Origin: an uncultured Opitutales bacterium
GTDB lineage: Bacteria > Verrucomicrobiota > Verrucomicrobiia > Opitutales > Intestinicryptomonadaceae
Direction of reading: 5' to 3'
Length of the DNA: 20,709 nt
NCBI GenBank assembly: GCA_900545715.1
Contig: URAJ01000036.1
Location: forward strand, 1 to 20,709
This document shows positions 20,675-20,709 of the stretch, piece after piece. The stretch's first letter is position 1, and each line of letters begins with the position of its first letter. The notes beneath the pieces were generated by a model. That model was not told where the DNA came from. It made no database searches and saw nothing but the letters and a program-made list of their open reading frames with translations. The position numbers and the translations under genes are program-made.

Positions 20675-20709
20675 ATGGTGGAAAAAAAAGAGGGCAAAGA
20701 GAACGAAAA
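20675..20709 (+). CDS. Possible start of a further gene (partial, runs off the right edge)
   Basis: From ATG at 20675 the frame stays open to the window end, encoding MVEKKEGKENE. GTGGA lies directly before the ATG, which is closer than a normal ribosome binding site. Eleven highly charged codons in A/G-rich DNA are weak evidence; it could be noncoding. The 186 bp between the ilvN terminator and this point hold nothing recognisable. Confidence 0.22.
   Translation, partial: MVEKKEGKENE

Noticed and set aside
1..20709. CRISPR arrays, insertion sequences, phage or defence genes
   Set aside because: No regularly spaced repeats, transposase or integrase motifs, or terminal inverted repeats with target duplications were seen on either strand.

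Overview
The window reads as chromosome from a diderm, LPS-bearing, glycan-degrading bacterium, most likely of the Verrucomicrobiota/Lentisphaerota (PVC) branch. This is inferred from the gene mix (an LptE-type lipoprotein, an OmpP1/FadL porin, a GH50-like hydrolase, a DUF6259-type glycosidase, a DUF502 membrane protein) and from the scarcity of Shine-Dalgarno sequences. No 16S rRNA is present, so the assignment is not proved.

Region 1 (1-7598, all + strand). The 3' end of an MtaB-like tRNA methylthiotransferase is followed by 575 bp of A/T-tract-rich noncoding DNA. Then comes a tight run of nine housekeeping genes: a BamD-like TPR protein, lptE, rpe, tmk, holB (delta prime), a sugar-phosphate isomerase-like TIM barrel, ybeY, a DUF502 membrane protein and a RecO-like protein. 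Five of the eight junctions are overlaps of 4-7 nt, and the rest are gaps of 3-28 nt. This suggests one co-transcribed, translationally coupled operon mixing envelope assembly, pentose phosphate metabolism, DNA replication/repair and rRNA maturation.

Region 2 (7599-10629). This holds a small ribbon-helix-helix regulator on the - strand with an AT-only 10-bp inverted repeat upstream. It also holds a 585-aa leaderless protein that looks like an (alpha/alpha)6-toroid plus beta-sandwich polysaccharide lyase-type enzyme. Last is a 595-bp gap between convergent genes containing a true terminator, an orphan second terminator behind a TATAAT box (possible small RNA) and a perfect 16-bp palindrome.

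Region 3 (10630-12724). A TetR repressor is divergent from a FadL-family outer-membrane transporter. Two TGAAC/GTTCA operator-like palindromes 30 bp apart lie in the intergenic region, the second just upstream of the transporter start.

Region 4 (12725-19817). This is an accessory carbohydrate region: a secreted GH50/agarase-like hydrolase, a glyoxalase-family protein, a secreted DUF6259-like glycosidase, a small lipoprotein and a beta-helix pectate-lyase-like protein with a Tat-like (KR) signal. Strong hairpin terminators separate the units. No SusC/D pair, ABC or PTS transporter is visible, so this is a loose collection and not a classical polysaccharide-utilisation locus.

Region 5 (19818-20709). 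A solitary ilvN/ilvH (acetolactate synthase regulatory subunit) is closed by its own terminator, with no catalytic-subunit gene beside it. A possible start of a further gene lies at the right edge.

I found no rRNA, tRNA, CRISPR array, insertion sequence, phage gene or obvious defence system. The most worthwhile leads are the TetR/FadL operator pair, the putative small RNA at about 10305-10408, and the unassigned lyase-like and glycosidase-like proteins.
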